A stretch of 64,000 nucleotides of DNA, taken from contig NZ_JAKLWS010000002.1 in assembly GCF_022012475.1 (NCBI RefSeq), positions 1 through 64,000 of the forward strand, read 5' to 3'. The stretch is from Rhodohalobacter sulfatireducens (GTDB lineage Bacteria > Bacteroidota > Rhodothermia > Balneolales > Balneolaceae). Under the pieces are notes generated by a model. It saw only the letters and a program-made list of their open reading frames with translations, was not told the DNA's origin and did not search any database. Shown here one piece after another: positions 36,275 through 44,389 of the stretch (positions are counted from its first letter, which is position 1; each line of letters opens with the position of its first letter). The translations under genes were made by a program, and so were the position numbers.

Positions 36275-36871
36275 TCAGGAACTATTCACCATATCCAAAA
36301 AATTCTGCAGCAAGAGCGAGCCAACTTGTCCCGATTTTTCAGGGTGAAATTGAACACCGATGAAATTGTCTTTGTTGGTTACAGCTGTAAATTTTTCAAT
36401 GTAGTCGCATGTGGCAAGAGTGTGCTCGCTTTGTGGAGCATAATAACCGTGTACATAATAGAGAAAGTGTTTGTTCTCAATTCCTCTGAGAATTGGATGT
36501 TTTTTTACCGATTCGAACTTATTCCAGCCCATATGAGGGACCTTAGCTTTTGAAGAATCAAACCGTTTCAGTCTTCCGGGGATAATTCCCAAAGCCTTAC
36601 AATCCCCCTCTTCAGATGACTCATAGAATAACTGCATGCCCAGACAGATTCCAAGTACTGGTTTTTTGGTATTCTTCAGCCAAACATCCAGATCTTTAGA
36701 TCGCAGATCGTCCATCGCTGCTGCTGCATGACCCACACCCGGGAAAATGATTGCATCCACCTTTTCCAGTTCCTCTAGATTGTCTGATACTATATAATCG
36801 GCATGAAGTCTGTCTAATGCGTTCGAAACAGACGCTAAATTACCCGCCTGGTATTTTATTATTCCTATCAT
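36275..36871 (-). CDS. hisH: HisH, glutamine amidotransferase subunit of imidazole glycerol phosphate synthase
   Basis: Class I glutamine amidotransferase that supplies ammonia to HisF for IGP and AICAR formation. The 198-residue protein has the nucleophile Cys in LGICLGMQLF, PGVGHAAAAM around the oxyanion region, and the His/Glu dyad in GVQFHPEKSG. Its obligate partner hisF is not in the window, so the synthase must be completed from another locus. Confidence 0.96.
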   Translation of the reverse strand: MIGIIKYQAGNLASVSNALDRLHADYIVSDNLEELEKVDAIIFPGVGHAAAAMDDLRSKDLDVWLKNTKKPVLGICLGMQLFYESSEEGDCKALGIIPGRLKRFDSSKAKVPHMGWNKFESVKKHPILRGIENKHFLYYVHGYYAPQSEHTLATCDYIEKFTAVTNKDNFIGVQFHPEKSGQVGSLLLQNFLDMVNSS

Positions 36872-36935
36872 TGTGATGAGTGAAAAGGCAAACGTGAAAA
36901 GTAAGAAGTGGGTTTCGAGGATAGTATATAGTCAA

Positions 36936-36998
36936 TCTGAAGTTGATTCAGACTCCTCTTTTGTGTTAAAGCCAAGAAATCCTGAATAAAGTTCAGGA
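36936..36998. repeat. Two short hairpins (TCTGAA/TTCAGA and TCCTGAA/TTCAGGA)
   Basis: TCTGAA-GTTGA-TTCAGA (36936-36952) and TCCTGAA-TAAAG-TTCAGGA (36980-36998) lie in the 175-bp spacer between hisB and hisH. The second, followed by TGACA, is a form I recall as a dispersed palindrome in marine Bacteroidota genomes. Confidence 0.55.
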
Positions 36999-37046
36999 TG
37001 ACAGCAAAGAGACTTTTAACTTTTGCGTTTTGCTTTCTCACTAAAT

Positions 37047-37934
37047 CTAAATTGTTCCTTTGGTTGTGGGTAAAATTCCTTTGATTCGCTCGTTGCGGCT
37101 GACAGAAAATCTCAGTGCTTTGGCGAATCCTTTAAAAATGGCTTCAATAATGTGATGCTCATTTTTTCCATCTGCTGAAACATGCAGGGTGGCGCGTGCG
37201 TTCATTGCAAGCGAATAAAAAAAGTGCTCCAGCATCTCTGTTGGAAAATCACCAACATATTCACGGCTCAGCTGCACATTCCACTGAAGGTAGGGACGAT
37301 CAGAGAGATCGATGGCAACGTTGGCTTGTGCCTCATCCATCGGCAGGGCAAACCCATAACGCTGGATACCTGCTTTGTTGTCAGAAATTGCTTCGCGAAT
37401 AGCCTGTCCTAACGCGATGGCGGTATCCTCAATAGAGTGGTGTTCATCCACTTCCAGGTCTCCGTCGCATCTTATTTCGAGGTCCACCAATCCGTGACGT
37501 GCGATCTGCTCTAGCATGTGATCAAAGAAGTTCAGTCCGGTATTGATTGAACTCTGCCCCGTGCCATCCAGGTTTATTGAAACACAAATATCCGTCTCTT
37601 TTGTATTTCGTTCGATCAGAGCTTTTCGGCTTGGAAATAAAATTTTATGGCTTATTTTTGTCCAGTCATCCGCTTCTTCAATAATTGTTTCATTGGTGAT
37701 AAACTGGAAGGATTGCTTTTTCTGTATCCATCCATCTGCTTGTTCAGAATCAAAATCACCCGCATGGATCTCTTCATTTTTGATCAGTTCGATTTGTTGA
37801 TCTGAGAGAGAGTCAGAATCAAAAGATAGTTCAGCATCATTTTCCTGCAGATATCTCATCGCAAAGAGTGTACCGGATGGAAGCAACGAATCAGAATTGC
37901 TGTTTAAAGCTGTATCATCAATCCAGATTTTCAT
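37047..37934 (-). CDS. hisB: Imidazoleglycerol-phosphate dehydratase with atypical N-terminal domain
   Basis: The C-terminal part (about 106-295) is a complete IGP dehydratase: RNTKETDI, DHMLEQIARHG, the metal motifs DEHHSIED (H165, H166) and NEHHIIEAIFKGFAKAL. The first 105 residues are extra compared with stand-alone enzymes (about 195 aa) but shorter than the 165-residue histidinol-phosphatase of enterobacterial HisB. The start MKIWIDDTAL recalls a HAD strand, yet the DxDGT nucleophile motif is missing, so this half is probably a degenerate phosphatase. The start codon overlaps the hisC stop (4 nt). Confidence 0.93.
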   Translation of the reverse strand: MKIWIDDTALNSNSDSLLPSGTLFAMRYLQENDAELSFDSDSLSDQQIELIKNEEIHAGDFDSEQADGWIQKKQSFQFITNETIIEEADDWTKISHKILFPSRKALIERNTKETDICVSINLDGTGQSSINTGLNFFDHMLEQIARHGLVDLEIRCDGDLEVDEHHSIEDTAIALGQAIREAISDNKAGIQRYGFALPMDEAQANVAIDLSDRPYLQWNVQLSREYVGDFPTEMLEHFFYSLAMNARATLHVSADGKNEHHIIEAIFKGFAKALRFSVSRNERIKGILPTTKGTI

Positions 37935-38989
37935 ACAAGGACCTCCTTCAAAGTTTTGAGGAAACGCACATTTTCATCCGGCATGCCGATGGTGACACGC
38001 AGGCAGTCTTCGCAAAGTGGTTCATTGCCCCGATACCGAACAATTACACCTCGATTTGCTAATTTTTTATAGATCTCTTTTGCGTTTTGAATCTTAAAGA
38101 GAAGAAAATTCGCATCGGATGGATATACTTTTTCAACTTCTTCAGCGTGACCTAATTGCTCCGCTACATACTCTTTCTCTTCGATAATTTTTTGGATGTT
38201 GAACTTCACCAACTCGATGTTGTCAAACGCATCAAGGGCTGTTTTGGCGGTCAGTTTATTGATGTTGTAGGGAGCCTTCACCTTCAACATATAATTAATG
38301 ATTTGAGGATTTGAGATCGCGATGCCCAACCGGATTCCCGCCAGTCCATAGGATTTTGAAAATGTCTGAAGCACCACCAAATTCGGATACTGTTGGACTA
38401 ATCCCGCCATCGATTCCTGGCTGCTGAAATCGATATATGCTTCATCAATAACGATGATTCCCGGAAACTGAGACACCAATTTCAGCAGGTCTGTCTGCTT
38501 CATGGAGTTTGCAGTGGGGTTGTTGGGTGAGCATAAAAACAGAGCTTTGGTTCGCTCATCAGCTGCTTCAAGAATTTTCTTTGGCTGTAGCTGAAACGAC
38601 TCTGTCAGAAGAACCTCCTTCACATCAATATTATTGATATTCGCCGAAACTTTGTACATACCATAGGTTGGAGGAGTGGTGATGATCGAATCCTTACCCG
38701 GCTCACAAAAGATACGCATAATCAGGTCGATCGCCTCATCACTACCGACGCCAAGGAAAATGTTTTCAAAATCAACCTGTCTCCATTCGGCGATCTTTTT
38801 TCGAAGCGCGTCCTGAGTAGGGGTGGGATACCGATGCAGCTCAAGATCATTTCGCACCGGTGAACCGAGGCTGTTTTCGTTGGCATCCAGCAAAAGACCT
38901 TTGTCAAAGTCATCGCGGGCACTTCGGTACGGTTTTAAATTTCTGATGTTCGGTCGAACAAGGCTTTCTATATCGATTGTTTTAGGCAT
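37931..38989 (-). CDS. hisC: Histidinol-phosphate aminotransferase
   Basis: PLP-dependent class II aminotransferase converting imidazole acetol-phosphate to histidinol phosphate. The 352-residue protein shows LDANENSLG, FLCSPNNPTAN, VIDEAYIDF and PLP-binding K212 in TFSKSYGLAGIRLG. The gene overlaps hisB by four bases, indicating coupled translation, and is separated from hisD by a palindromic repeat element. Confidence 0.96.
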   Translation of the reverse strand: MPKTIDIESLVRPNIRNLKPYRSARDDFDKGLLLDANENSLGSPVRNDLELHRYPTPTQDALRKKIAEWRQVDFENIFLGVGSDEAIDLIMRIFCEPGKDSIITTPPTYGMYKVSANINNIDVKEVLLTESFQLQPKKILEAADERTKALFLCSPNNPTANSMKQTDLLKLVSQFPGIIVIDEAYIDFSSQESMAGLVQQYPNLVVLQTFSKSYGLAGIRLGIAISNPQIINYMLKVKAPYNINKLTAKTALDAFDNIELVKFNIQKIIEEKEYVAEQLGHAEEVEKVYPSDANFLLFKIQNAKEIYKKLANRGVIVRYRGNEPLCEDCLRVTIGMPDENVRFLKTLKEVLV

Positions 38990-39013
38990 TTTTTGATTTA
39001 TGATTTCGATTTT

Positions 39014-39118
39014 CTTCCCCTCTTGGGAGGGGACAGATAACGGAGCGTTCAGCGGAGTTTTCAGGGGTGGGTTCCCGTGACGAACACACCCCTAAATCCC
39101 CTCTCGAGAGGGGACTTC
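39014..39118. repeat. Composite C-rich palindromic repeat inside the his operon
   Basis: CCCCTCTTGGGAGGGG at the left, a central GGGGTGGG...CACACCCC pair and CCCCTCTCGAGAGGGG at the right fill almost all of the hisC-hisD spacer. It is the most complete copy of the repeat family also seen at 10234-10365 and in part at 5985, 8898 and 50590. Confidence 0.7.
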
Positions 39119-39122
39119 TTTT

Positions 39123-40415
39123 CTACTTCTCAGACAACTTCTTCAACCTCAAACTCACAGCTTGTTTATGTGCATCCAGGCCTTCCAGTTTTGCTAAGGT
39201 TTCAACAGTTGGCCCCAAATCTTTCAATCCCTTTTCGGAGATTTTCTGCATCGTGATAAACTTCTGAAAACTGCTGAGAGAAACACCGCTGTACATTCGT
39301 GCATATCCATATGTAGGAAGCGTGTGATTCGTACCGGAGGCGTAGTCTCCCATACTTTCCGGGGTCCACGGCCCGATAAATACGGAGCCGGCATTTGTAA
39401 CTTTATCAGCCAGGTAATCCGCATCTTTTGTATTTATAATTAAATGCTCCGGTGCATATCGGTTTGAAAACTGTATTGCTTTCCTTGAATGATCCACCAC
39501 TACAATAAAACTGTTTTCAATAGCTTTAGAAGCAAACTCCTTTCGAGGTAGATTCGCTAACTGTTTTTCAAGTGCTTCAGATATAGCTGGGATGTCTGTC
39601 TCTTTGGTTGCGACCAAAATTGCTTGGCTGTCAGCTCCGTGTTCGGCTTGAGAAAGCAGGTCAATCGCAACAAACTCCGGATCGGCGGTTTCATCGGCAA
39701 TGACCAATACTTCTGAGGGACCCGCCGGCATATCGATCGAAATCATCGCTTCGCTGTTTTGCAGCATCATTTTAGCGGCAGTGACATACTGGTTCCCGGG
39801 GCCGAAAATTTTGTCCACTTTTGGGATCGACTCTGTTCCGAGTGCCATTCCTGCGATTGCCTGGGCACCACCGGCTTTCACAATTTTTGAGACCCCGGTT
39901 TTTTGAGCCACATATGCAACAGATTCAGGTATCGCCCCATCTTTACCGGGAGGAGTTGCAAGCACGATGGTCTTGCAGCCGGCAATCATTGCCGGAATAC
40001 AGAGCATCATCGCTGTGGAGGGTAGTGGAGCCGTTCCGCCCGGAACATAAACTCCTACCTTTTCAATCGGTTTTGACACACGCCGGCAATCAACTCCGGT
40101 TTGGGTCTCCACCTCGATATCATCCGAAATCTGTCGTTGATGGAACTTCGAGATATTATGCATCGCCCGGTCGAGTGCAGAAATGATCTCATCAGACAAA
40201 TTGATTAGAATATCATTCGGATCAACCACTAACGGATCAGGATCGACACCGTCAAACTTTTGGGTAAATTCCCGAATCGCCTGATCACCGTTGGATTCAA
40301 TGTCATCTAAAATCGGTTGCACCTGTCCAAAAACAGACCCGAAATCCATTTTCGGTCGCCGGCAAAGGGATTCTATTTCAGAATCAGAAAGTTGGTTGTA
40401 GGTATATGTTTTCAT
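39123..40415 (-). CDS. hisD: Histidinol dehydrogenase
   Basis: NAD-dependent oxidation of L-histidinol to L-histidine in two steps, zinc enzyme. The 430-residue length is typical. Seen motifs are [56 protein letters not shown] (zinc Gln/His and catalytic region), PEHLII and [18 protein letters not shown]. It lies between hisG and hisC in the leftward operon. Confidence 0.97.
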   Translation of the reverse strand: MKTYTYNQLSDSEIESLCRRPKMDFGSVFGQVQPILDDIESNGDQAIREFTQKFDGVDPDPLVVDPNDILINLSDEIISALDRAMHNISKFHQRQISDDIEVETQTGVDCRRVSKPIEKVGVYVPGGTAPLPSTAMMLCIPAMIAGCKTIVLATPPGKDGAIPESVAYVAQKTGVSKIVKAGGAQAIAGMALGTESIPKVDKIFGPGNQYVTAAKMMLQNSEAMISIDMPAGPSEVLVIADETADPEFVAIDLLSQAEHGADSQAILVATKETDIPAISEALEKQLANLPRKEFASKAIENSFIVVVDHSRKAIQFSNRYAPEHLIINTKDADYLADKVTNAGSVFIGPWTPESMGDYASGTNHTLPTYGYARMYSGVSLSSFQKFITMQKISEKGLKDLGPTVETLAKLEGLDAHKQAVSLRLKKLSEK

Positions 40416-40422
40416 GGTGATT

Positions 40423-40475
40423 AGTATTGAGTATCGAGTAGCAAGTACTGAGTAAAAATCTTGATACTCAATACT
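40423..40475. repeat. 13-bp inverted repeat between hisG and hisD
   Basis: AGTATTGAGTATC (40423-40435) pairs perfectly with GATACTCAATACT (40463-40475), and further GAGTA/TACT heptamer-like copies extend on both sides. It occupies the 76-bp hisG-hisD spacer. Similar GAGTA-rich arms occur at 3131-3212. Confidence 0.75.
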
Positions 40476-40491
40476 TCATACTTACTACTTA

Positions 40492-41370
40492 TCATGCGAT
40501 CATACTTTCAATGGGCAGCATTACAATTCCGGTGGCTCCGGCTTCTTTCAGGCGTTCCATCACATCCCAAAAGGTGGACAATGGAACAACCGTGTGGATG
40601 GCTACCATTCCATTATCGGCCAGCGGCATCACCGTAGGGCTTTTTAAAGATGGAATAATTTCTTTGATCCGTTCGACAGATTCTTGTGGCGCATTCATCA
40701 TAATATACCGGCTTTTGCCCGCTTTTTGATATCCTTCAATTCGTTGAAGAATCTTTTCAATCAACTGTTGTTTGCCTTCAGAAAGCGGCTTGTTGGTTTT
40801 GATCAACTGGGTTTCCGAATCAAAAATATTGATCAGTTCATCCAGTCCGTTAGCTTTCAGCGTGTTCCCGGTCGAGACCAGGTCACAGATTGCATCGGCA
40901 ATTTCAAGCCGCGGTGCAATCTCAACGGATCCGGAAAGGGTAATCACTTTTACATCAATTCCTTTCTTTTCAAAATATCTTTTCGTGATTCCGGGATAAC
41001 TGGTTGCAATTTTCTTCCCGGCAAAATCTTCCGGTTTTTTGATGTCGCCATCCTTAGGTACTGCAAGTGACAACCGGCAAACGCCGTAGTTCAGGCCGCG
41101 AAGAATCTCTACGTCCATCTGGTCTTCCTCAACAACATTCGCCCCGACAAATCCGAGATCGCAGACACCGTCTTGCACATATTCCGGGATGTCATCGTCG
41201 CGAATGAGGAGAAGTTCCACATCAAAGTTGAGGCATTTTACAAGCAGGCTTCGTTTGTAATCATCAAACTTAAGTCCAATGCCCTCTAATAGGTTTAAAG
41301 TTTTATCGGTGAGCCGTCCGCTTTTTTGAACGGCAATTCGTAGTGATGTAGTAGAATCGAGAGTTCTCAT
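40492..41370 (-). CDS. hisG: ATP phosphoribosyltransferase, long (HisG_L) form
   Basis: First and committed step of histidine synthesis, joining ATP and PRPP; feedback-inhibited by histidine. The 292-residue size and the C-terminal ACT-like domain (about 215-292, ending VMLPIESMIA) mark the long, self-regulated form that needs no HisZ. The catalytic half shows VQKSGRLTDKTLNLLEGIG, DLGFVGANVVEED and ICDLVSTGNTLKANGL. It follows the hisL leader by about 80 nt. Confidence 0.96.
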   Translation of the reverse strand: MRTLDSTTSLRIAVQKSGRLTDKTLNLLEGIGLKFDDYKRSLLVKCLNFDVELLLIRDDDIPEYVQDGVCDLGFVGANVVEEDQMDVEILRGLNYGVCRLSLAVPKDGDIKKPEDFAGKKIATSYPGITKRYFEKKGIDVKVITLSGSVEIAPRLEIADAICDLVSTGNTLKANGLDELINIFDSETQLIKTNKPLSEGKQQLIEKILQRIEGYQKAGKSRYIMMNAPQESVERIKEIIPSLKSPTVMPLADNGMVAIHTVVPLSTFWDVMERLKEAGATGIVMLPIESMIA

Positions 41371-41418
41371 AGATTAAATATGGTATATAAACTGAATAAA
41401 ATTAAAATTTAAAAGGGT

Positions 41419-41491
41419 AAAAAAGATTGCGATGCGAAGAAGAGAAAATTTAATGCACAGCATGCTCTTGGCTACCATGATGATGGTGGCC
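41419..41491 (-). promoter_or_regulatory. Predicted his attenuator hairpins
   Basis: On the minus strand, GGC-C-ACCAT (41491-41483) can pair with ATGGT-A-GCC (41478-41470) across the His codons; ATGC-TGT-GCAT follows at 41463-41453. TGCTGTGC (41462-41455) can pair with GCATCGCA (41435-41428) with one mismatch, directly before ATCTTTTTT (41427-41419). The last behaves as a terminator; the structures share bases and so could exclude each other. Pairings were worked out by eye. Confidence 0.5.
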
Positions 41492-41527
41492 GAAATGGTA
41501 AGTGGTATGTAATGTTTTTGTCAGCAC
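41450..41527 (-). CDS. hisL: His operon leader peptide
   Basis: Starting at GTG 41527, 25 codons run to TAA at 41450. Residues 14-17 are four consecutive His codons (CAC CAT CAT CAT) and His also occurs at 7, 11, 22 and 25, eight in all. An in-frame stop lies just upstream, and no ATG is available, so GTG (or a nearby alternative codon) must start it. It lies 79 nt before hisG, with hairpins and a U-run in between, the arrangement of ribosome-mediated attenuation. Translation of His codons would sense charged histidyl-tRNA. Confidence 0.75.
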   Translation of the reverse strand: MLTKTLHTTYHFGHHHHGSQEHAVH

Positions 41528-41613
41528 AACATGAAATTATGCATTTCGTGAATAGAATTCCAATTCAATACAGAATAAGCTGACTGTTTGAAAATGAATA
41601 ATCAGAAATGAGA

Positions 41614-41667
41614 TAAAAAAAGCAGAGTATCAACTCTAAACAGTATTCTGTTTCTATGATACTCTGC
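41614..41667 (-). terminator. Intrinsic terminator of the DUF4382 gene
   Basis: GCAGAGTATCA (41622-41632) and TGATACTCTGC (41657-41667) form a perfect 11-bp stem; an inner AACAG-TATT-CTGTT hairpin sits in the loop. On the minus strand it is followed by seven T residues (A-run at 41615-41621). It separates the DUF4382 transcript from the his leader. Confidence 0.88.
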
Positions 41668-41694
41668 TTATTAACTAAAAATAAATTTCTTGAT

Positions 41695-42507
41695 CTACTC
41701 CACTTCTTCTAGAGTGATCAATCCAAGGTTGGTTGTATCCGGAGCGGTAACGTCTACGTTATTAATATTTTCATCAGAATATTCGTCGTCTGGGGAATCG
41801 ATCGCAACCTGGTATGAGCCTGACAACAAGCCAATGAGTCTGAACTCACCCTCGGCATTTGCGCGTGTACCTGCTACGGTATCGACTCCTGCAATGGCAT
41901 AGACCCATGGAAGAGATTCAGCCGGTTCGATATCACCTTCAATGGCACCGGTTTCTGCAAATGAAACAGCTCGTATAACCGGTTTGAGCAGGTACTTCCC
42001 TGAATTTCCGGCTTCCACAATGGAACGAGAGGCATCAAAATCAAGCAGCAGTGTATAAATCTGTCCTCCCTCAATCTCTGCATTTACATTCAATTTTAAA
42101 CCAGATTGTTGAGCACTGGGAGTATCAAGGGTATGAGTTATACCATTTTTGACGAGCTCATTATCGTCTCCCAGAATGAGCCTGACCTGGCTGTACATTC
42201 CTTCTTCAAGCTCCGTCTCTCCAAGTGCTTCAAGTTCGCCGTTCGTTAACTCCAGTAAGTTAACTTTCATTGGGTCATCACTGATGGTAATCCAACCTTC
42301 GTCATCTTCATCAATATCCTCCTCTTCATTAACGTGAATTCGCACCTCTTGGATGTCAATCCAGACAGCTTCATAGTTTGCGGGGGCATCGGTCAGGTAT
42401 ACCTGGAGTGTTCCGGTGGCGGTATTTGAACTTCCATCATCAGAAACATCGCAGGAGCTGAGCAGAAATAAAACTGCAAGTAGTGTTGTAGCAATTCGTG
42501 AAAACAT
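41695..42507 (-). CDS. DUF4382 domain lipoprotein
   Basis: From ATG 42507 the protein is 270 aa with a classical lipoprotein signal (MFSRIATTLLAVLFLLSSC); an ATG at 42537 would add ten residues ahead of it. The mature part begins with TGTLQVYLTDAPANYEAVWIDIQEVRIH, the DUF4382 signature, followed by an acidic loop, and ends with a CarboxypepD_reg-like beta-sandwich (GTRANAEGEFRLIGLLSGSYQVAI). Probably an outer-membrane or surface lipoprotein; function of the family is unknown. Confidence 0.85.
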   Translation of the reverse strand: MFSRIATTLLAVLFLLSSCDVSDDGSSNTATGTLQVYLTDAPANYEAVWIDIQEVRIHVNEEEDIDEDDEGWITISDDPMKVNLLELTNGELEALGETELEEGMYSQVRLILGDDNELVKNGITHTLDTPSAQQSGLKLNVNAEIEGGQIYTLLLDFDASRSIVEAGNSGKYLLKPVIRAVSFAETGAIEGDIEPAESLPWVYAIAGVDTVAGTRANAEGEFRLIGLLSGSYQVAIDSPDDEYSDENINNVDVTAPDTTNLGLITLEEVE

Positions 42508-42603
42508 AAATTTTTCAGATTTAATTATTTGATTCATCTGTTTAATTAAATGGATGAACCACTACAATGTTCCACGATCAGTTTTAATATGAGTATTTGC
42601 TGC

Positions 42604-43812
42604 CTATTTAGTTTTGTTGATATGAAAATGCCGATCTGCAAAATTCAGAAACTGAACCCAATCATAGATTTTCAGGTCATGTTCGCCATCCCGAATGTGG
42701 TATGCAGCATAGGAATTGTCAGTAGGATTGTTGATGGCAGGCATTCGAACACTTAACGGAATGGATATCCCATAGATACTCTCATAAACCTCTGATGCAT
42801 GGAGTAAGGATTCGTACATTCCTTTTGGATCGGCCCACTCATCATCCTCAGCCGCAGTGATGTAGACACCTCGCGGTGCAATTGTAGCGAGAAGCATATG
42901 CTGATCAAACGGCATTTCCGATTCATTCTGATTAAACGCTTCAAAATTAGGTGTGAACCAGTATGGAAATCCGTTATTGATGATTTCAACTGTCTCCCCA
43001 AATTTTCGCTTTGAAAGAGCCGCCCCAACTGCCCCGGACTCATTAGCAACGATGATACCCCAACGCTCGTCATTTGCTCCGGTCCAAAGCGCTGATTTTC
43101 CTCCCCTGGAGTGCCCGACCAACATCGATTTTTGTTGATCAATATCATCATCCGTTTCAAAATAATCCATGATTCGCATCGCACCCCAACCCCAGGCAGA
43201 GAGTGCCATCATTCCATCATCTTGTCCAATTTGTTCAGGATAGAGCGTTTCGAGGATATCTTCTGTATACGTATCGGGATCATCATCGGCAACATCTCCA
43301 ACACTGTAAACGGCAGCTGCATATCCGCGTTGAAGAATTGTCTCAGCCGGCCAGAAATCTTCTTTTGATTCGAGTGTGATATCCATATACTCAGGTCCGC
43401 GATGATTCATTAATAGGGTAACCGGAACAGGTTTTTCGGCATCATTTGGAATCAAAAGATTAAGCCGAATTGGGAGAGAATTTCCATTTCGGGTGATGGT
43501 AATATCTATCTCTTTGGCTGTGGCTGTACCATTTAAGGCTGATCCGTTTTCACTGACAACAATAAATTCGATAGAATCGAAATGCTGTGGCATTTGACCA
43601 TACACCTGCTCAGCGAAAATGCCCACAATTTCAGGCCGCCTCTCATATCGCCACTCATTGAATGTTGATACCGGATCACCCTCAGATGTCTCAAGGATAT
43701 TGGGCAGTTCATAATCCGGAACTTTGGATTCATCATAATGGGCCTCTTCCTGGGCATTTATTTGATGAGAAAAAAGAAATAAAATAAAAAGCGATAAGAC
43801 GGCGATTTTCAT
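42604..43812 (-). CDS. Secreted CE15-like (glucuronoyl esterase type) alpha/beta hydrolase
   Basis: A 402-residue hydrolase with a signal peptide (ends INA). The nucleophile elbow VGHSRGGKSALW and preceding ALSAWGWGAMRIMDYF, the NESGAVGAA strand carrying the likely acid, and the late GEHDL His match bacterial CE15 esterases, which cut the ester between glucuronic acid of xylan and lignin alcohols; marine members may act on algal uronates. No other carbohydrate-degradation gene is adjacent, so the substrate is uncertain. Confidence 0.82.
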   Translation of the reverse strand: MKIAVLSLFILFLFSHQINAQEEAHYDESKVPDYELPNILETSEGDPVSTFNEWRYERRPEIVGIFAEQVYGQMPQHFDSIEFIVVSENGSALNGTATAKEIDITITRNGNSLPIRLNLLIPNDAEKPVPVTLLMNHRGPEYMDITLESKEDFWPAETILQRGYAAAVYSVGDVADDDPDTYTEDILETLYPEQIGQDDGMMALSAWGWGAMRIMDYFETDDDIDQQKSMLVGHSRGGKSALWTGANDERWGIIVANESGAVGAALSKRKFGETVEIINNGFPYWFTPNFEAFNQNESEMPFDQHMLLATIAPRGVYITAAEDDEWADPKGMYESLLHASEVYESIYGISIPLSVRMPAINNPTDNSYAAYHIRDGEHDLKIYDWVQFLNFADRHFHINKTK

Positions 43813-43994
43813 GTCTGATTGATCAATTTTTGGTTAAAAGTTATGGTACTTTTCGAGCTGTTTTCAGTTTATTCAATTTAACACTCAATATATGAACTGC
43901 AAGTTTTTAAAAAGGCTATGAAAAGTTGTGTATTGTTTTGCGAAGCCAGTATTTTCAACCATACTAAGGATCAACCAGAATAATTAATTGACAA

Positions 43995-44240
43995 ATGAAA
44001 ACAGTAGCACAATTAACCTACATCCCGCTCTACACCGATCATCCAAAAGAAAAAGTTCAAGACTTGATTGAATTTGTAGCTCAACACGATGTGGAGGTCG
44101 ATATAAATTATCTGTCCACAAGCGTAAAGGGAGATACAGATGTAGTGTTCGACCTGATTAGGGAGATCTATGATACTATGATACTTGAGGATGACGCCTT
44201 TCGATTTCATGTGGAGCTTTTAAGTCCTACGGAAGACTAA
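43995..44240 (+). CDS. Small thiamine-binding-like (MTH1187/YkoF-type) protein
   Basis: An 81-residue cytoplasmic protein with a ferredoxin-like pattern: strand LTYIPLY, helix KEKVQDLIEFVAQH, strand VDINYLSTSVKGD, helix DVVFDLIREIYDTM, strand FRFHVELLS. The STSVKGD-type turn and size resemble the thiamine-binding MTH1187/YkoF family, whose members bind thiamine or HMP. Assignment is by fold pattern, not clear motif identity. There is no thiamine gene nearby. Confidence 0.5.
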   Translation: MKTVAQLTYIPLYTDHPKEKVQDLIEFVAQHDVEVDINYLSTSVKGDTDVVFDLIREIYDTMILEDDAFRFHVELLSPTED

Positions 44241-44389
44241 TTCTTTTTTAAAATGATTACAGGTGAATGCCCCTTCGGTGAGCCTATTGAACAGCTAATA
44301 TCGAAAGGGAAATAACGAACTGTATTGGACAGGTATAAGCAGCTTTTTCCCGCCTTATTAAACGGAGTTAAGGACTTTCAGAAAAAACT

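Larger units (their letters stand above)
41371..41694. other. Leader region of the his operon
   Basis: The 324 bp between hisG and the DUF4382 gene contain, from right to left, the DUF4382 terminator (41614-41667), the his promoter (not identified with confidence), the hisL leader peptide (41450-41527) and attenuator hairpins ending in a U-run at 41419. From the U-run to the hisG ATG is about 48 A/T-rich bases. Confidence 0.6.

Noticed and set aside
41371-41694. T-box or riboswitch in the his leader
   Set aside because: No T-box or specifier-loop signature is visible, and the His-rich frame with its hairpins explains the region better.
44251-44322. 20-codon frame MITGECPFGEPIEQLISKGK after the thiamine-binding-like gene
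   Set aside because: No ribosome site, no conserved motif, and a length expected by chance.
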